A stretch of DNA of 64,000 nt from Hyperoodon ampullatus (taxonomy: Eukaryota; Chordata; Mammalia; Artiodactyla; Ziphiidae), in assembly GCA_949752795.1 (NCBI GenBank), contig CATKHW010000293.1, positions 1,178,001 to 1,242,000 on the forward strand, given 5' to 3'. Positions 60,680-64,000 of this stretch are shown one piece after another (position 1 is the stretch's first letter; the number at the start of each line of letters is the position of its first letter). The position numbers and the translations under genes were made by a program. The notes beneath the pieces were generated by a model, which did no database searches, had not been told where the DNA came from, and worked only from the letters and a program-made list of their open reading frames with translations.

Positions 60680-63600
60680 AGAGATGGCAAGGGCATGAAG
60701 CAATGTGATCCCAATGGTCATGGAGGATTGTGATGACAAGCGCATAGAGAATTGTGATGAGAAGATTATGTACCATTTTGTTGACAAAGGCAAGGAGCAT
60801 TATGATGACAAGGTTCATGGAGCACTGTGATGAGAAGCATCACGGAGCATAGTGATTACAGGGGTCATGGAGCATTGGGATGACAAGCACATGGATCACT
60901 GTGATGACAATGGTCATGGAGCATTTTAATGACAAGAGTCCCGGATCATTGTGTTGTCAGGGTTCATGGAGCGTTGTGATGACAGTGGTCATGGAGCATT
61001 GTGATGACAGGGGTCATGGCGCATTGTGATGAGAAGGTCATGGAGCATTGGGCTGAAAATGTCCATGGAGTACTGTGATGACAGGGGTCATGGAGCACTG
61101 TGATGACAAGGTACTGGAGCACTGTTATGACAAGACCATGGAGCCTTGTGATGACAAGTCTCATGGAGCATTCTGAGGAAAAGGGACTTGGAGCATTGTG
61201 TTTACAGGGGTCTTGGAGCATTGTGTTGACAAGGGCATGGAGCATTGGGATGAGAAGGCCATGGAGCGTTCTGATGGCATGCATCATGGAGCTTTGTGAG
61301 GACAAGGGCATGGAGCATTGTGATTACAGCGGTCCTGGAGCACTGTGATGAAAAGGGCATGGAGCATTGTGATGAAAAAGGCATGGAGCCTTTTCATGAC
61401 AGTGTTCAAGGAGTATTCTGACGACAAGTGTCAGGGAGCATTGTGATGACAAGTGTATTGAGAATTGTGATGACAAAGGTCATGGAGCATTGTGACGACA
61501 AGTGCATGGAGTATTGTCATGACAGTCATCATGGAGTGTTGTGATGACAAGTGTTATGGAACATTGTGATCACAAGGGGTTGGAGCATTGTGATGACAGA
61601 GGTCATGGTCCATTTTGATTTCAAGGAGCATGCAGCATTGTGATGACAAGGGCATGGAGCAATGTGATCCCAAGGTTCATGGAGGATTGTGATGAAAATG
61701 GTAATGGAGTATTGTGATGACAAGCTCATGGAGCATTGTGATGACAGGGTCATGTAGGATTTTGATGACACAGGCATGGAGAATTGTGATGATAAGGGTC
61801 ATGGAGCACTGTGATGATAAGCGTCACGGAGCATTGTGATTACAGGGGTCATGGAGCATTGGGATGACAAGGGCATGGATCATTGTGATGACAAGTGTCA
61901 TGGAGCATTGGGCTGAAAATGTTCATGGAGCATTGTGATGACAAGGGAATGGAGCATTGTGATGACAAGAGTCCCGGATCATTGTGTTGTCAGGGGTCAT
62001 GGAGTGTTGTGATGACAGTGGTCATGGAGGATTGTGATGATATGGGTCATGGAGCATTGTGATGAGAAGGTCATGAAGCATTGGGCTGAAAATGTTCATG
62101 GAGTATTGTGATGACAGGGGTCATGGAGCATTGTAATGAGAAGGGAATTGAGCACTGTGATGACAAGGTCCTGGAGCATTGTGATGGGAAGTCCATGGAG
62201 CCTTGTGATGACAATTCTCATGGAACATTCTGATGAAAAGGGGCATGGAGCATTGTGATTACAGGGGTCTTGGAGCATTGTGATGACAAGGGCATGGATT
62301 ATTGTGATGAGAAGGCCATGGAGCTTTCTGATGACATGCGTCATGGAGCTTTGTGCTGACAAGGGCATGGAGCATTGTGATGAAAATGGCATGGATCATT
62401 GTTATGAAAAAAGCATGGAGCCTTGTCATGACAGGGTTCAAGGAGCATACTGACGACAGTGTCACGGAGCATTGTGATGACAAGTGTATTGAGCATTGTG
62501 ATGACAAAGTTCATGGAGCATTGTGATGAGAAGACCATGGATAATTGTGATGATGAGCGTCATGGGGTGTTGTGATGATAAGTTTTATGGAACATTGTGA
62601 TCACAAGGGTTTGGAGCATTGTGATGACAGAGGACATGGAGCATTTTGATTTCATTGTGATGACAATAGCCTGAAGCATTATGGTGATGGGCATGGTGCA
62701 TTGTGATGACAGCGTTCATGGAGTATTGAGATGAAAAGGGGCATGGAGCATTGTGATTACAGGGGTCTTGGAGCATTGTGATGACAAGGGCAAGGAGCAT
62801 TGTGATAAGAAGGCCATGGAGCATTCTGATGACATGCGTCATTGAGCTTTGTGATGACAAGGGCATGGAGCATTGTGATTACAGGGGTCTTGGAGCATTG
62901 TGATGACAAGGGTCATGGAGCCTTGTGATGACAATGGTGTGGAACATTGTGATGGCAGGGGTCATGGAGCATTGTTATGACAGGGGTAATGGAGCATTGT
63001 GATGAGAAGGGCATGGAGCATTGGTCTGAAAAGTTTCATGGATTATTGTGATGAGAGTGGGCATGGAACATTGTGATGACAAGGTCACGGAACACTGTGA
63101 TCCATGGGTCATGGAGGATTGTAATGACAAGTGCATGGAGCATTGTGATGAGAAGGGCATCGAACATTGTTTTGACAAGTGTCATGGAGCTTTGTGATGA
63201 CAAGGGCATGGAACAATGTGATGAGAGGGTTCATGGAACATTGTGATTCCAAGGGTTATGGAGCTTTGTGATGACAAAAGTCATGGAGCATTTTGATGTC
63301 AAGGGCGTGGTGCATTGTGATGAGAAGGGCAGGGAGCATTTTGATGACAGGGTCATGCAGCAATTTGATGAAAAGTGTAATGGAACATTTTGATGACAGG
63401 GGTTATAGAACATTGTGATGTCAGGGGTCATGGAGCTTTGGGATGAAAAGGGTCATGGAGCATTTTGATGACAGGGGTTATGGAACATTGTGATGTCAGG
63501 GGTCATGGAACATTGTGATGATAAGGGGATGTAGCATTGTGATGACAGGGGTCATGGAACATTGTGATTACAGGGGTGAGGGAGTATTGTGATGACTAGT

Positions 63601-64000
63601 GATGGAACATTGTGATATCTCTGTTGAGAGAGCATTTTGATGAGAAGTGCATGGAGCATTGTGATTACAAGGTTTATGGAGCATTACGATGACAAGGTTG
63701 TGCACCGTTGTGATGAAAATCACGTGGCACATTGTGATGACAAGGGTCATGGAGCATTGTTCTGACAAAGGCATGGAGCATTGTGATGACAAGGGTCATG
63801 GAGCATTGTGATGAAAAGTTCATGGAGTATTGTGGTTACAAAGGTCACAGAGCCTTGTGATGATGTGGGCATGGACCACTGTGATGACAAATGTTATGAA
63901 GCATTGTGATGACTGGAGTCACAGAGCATTGTGATGACAGGGGTCATGGAGCATTGTGATGACAAGGGCATGGAGCATTGTGATGACAGGGGCATGGAGC
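60680..64000. repeat. Minisatellite, 24-26 bp unit, continuing past the window
   Basis: The consensus core is CATGGAGCATTGTGATGACA followed by 4-6 bases such as AGGG, GGGGT or AGTGT. At about 25 bp per unit the 3.3 kb holds roughly 130 units. Unit lengths vary between 24 and 26 bp, so no frame is kept. The minus-strand open frames (rich in Cys, His, Ser and Met) only reflect the lack of stops in this motif. Spacers are not unique and the repeat is not dyad-symmetric, so it is not a CRISPR array. Confidence 0.95.
60699..62655. repeat. Higher-order repeat inside the minisatellite, about 0.96-1.03 kb, two copies
   Basis: The rare variant AGCAATGTGATCCCAA starts at 60699 and recurs at 61658, a shift of 959 bp. 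The same ordered series of odd variants follows in both copies: AAGAGTCCCGGATCATTGTG, GGGCTGAAAATG, TGTATTGAG, GTGATCACAAGGG, CATTTTGATTTCA. The last lands 1031 bp apart because copy 2 carries about three additional short units. A shorter third stretch at about 62,735-62,905 repeats part of the series. Confidence 0.8.

Noticed and set aside
61202..61384. Cys/His-rich repeat proteins on the minus strand of the minisatellite
   Set aside because: Unit length varies between 24 and 26 bp, so the frame changes constantly. The peptides come from the absence of stops in the motif.
60699..64000. CRISPR-like array
   Set aside because: The spacers are only 4-6 bp and not unique, there is no dyad symmetry, and the context is mammalian. 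It is a minisatellite.
1..64000. tRNA, rRNA, telomeric TTAGGG repeats or replication origin
   Set aside because: I looked for the usual landmarks (tRNA A/B boxes with a foldable cloverleaf, TTAGGG runs) and saw none I could support.

Overview
This window is eukaryotic, non-genic, repeat-dominated DNA. The LINE-1 fragments in it end in the ORF2 and 3' UTR type known from whales, ruminants and their relatives (Cetartiodactyla). The dominant repeat is a head-to-tail satellite with a monomer of 1739 bp. That length fits the 'common cetacean satellite', described as roughly 1.75 kb in most whales and about 1.58 kb in dolphins. My best guess is therefore a non-delphinid cetacean. The length match is from memory and was not checked by alignment. 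I see no intact host gene, no tRNA or rRNA gene, and nothing bacterial. The many short open frames are by-products of repetition.

Layout: (1) 1-38,562, core satellite: 21 full and 2 partial monomers, all in one orientation. About half of each monomer is decayed LINE-1 (end of ORF2, 3' UTR and A-rich tail). The rest is unrecognised sequence ending in a 74-bp palindrome. (2) 38,563-52,840, a second tandem array of about 2.73 kb per unit: five units, the first starting directly at the satellite junction, plus a partial sixth. Each full unit holds a GC-rich block with a long open frame, a LINE-1 3' UTR, an unknown spacer, and a second LINE-1 fragment (ORF2 end plus 3' UTR). (3) 52,841-56,015, low-copy sequence with a three-unit short repeat and a broken gammaretrovirus-like (ERV1) provirus remnant: reverse transcriptase, integrase C-terminus and envelope TM pieces. 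(4) 56,015-60,679, a LINE-1 3' end followed by about 2.5 strongly diverged satellite monomers in the same orientation as the core. (5) 60,680-64,000, a 24-26 bp minisatellite that runs off the window and has a higher-order repeat of about 0.96-1.03 kb.

The window reads as the edge of a heterochromatic satellite block. Monomers in the core are almost identical, the last ones before 38.5 kb are more divergent, and the isolated copies at 56-60 kb are old and CpG-poor. The points most worth a second look are the palindrome kept in 20 of 22 possible places, its 70-bp loss at a short direct repeat in two adjacent monomers, the use of the same LINE-1 segment in two unrelated tandem arrays, a very recent three-monomer duplication (5,216 bp), and a cluster of single-base indels at 12.6-16.9 kb that may be an assembly fault.
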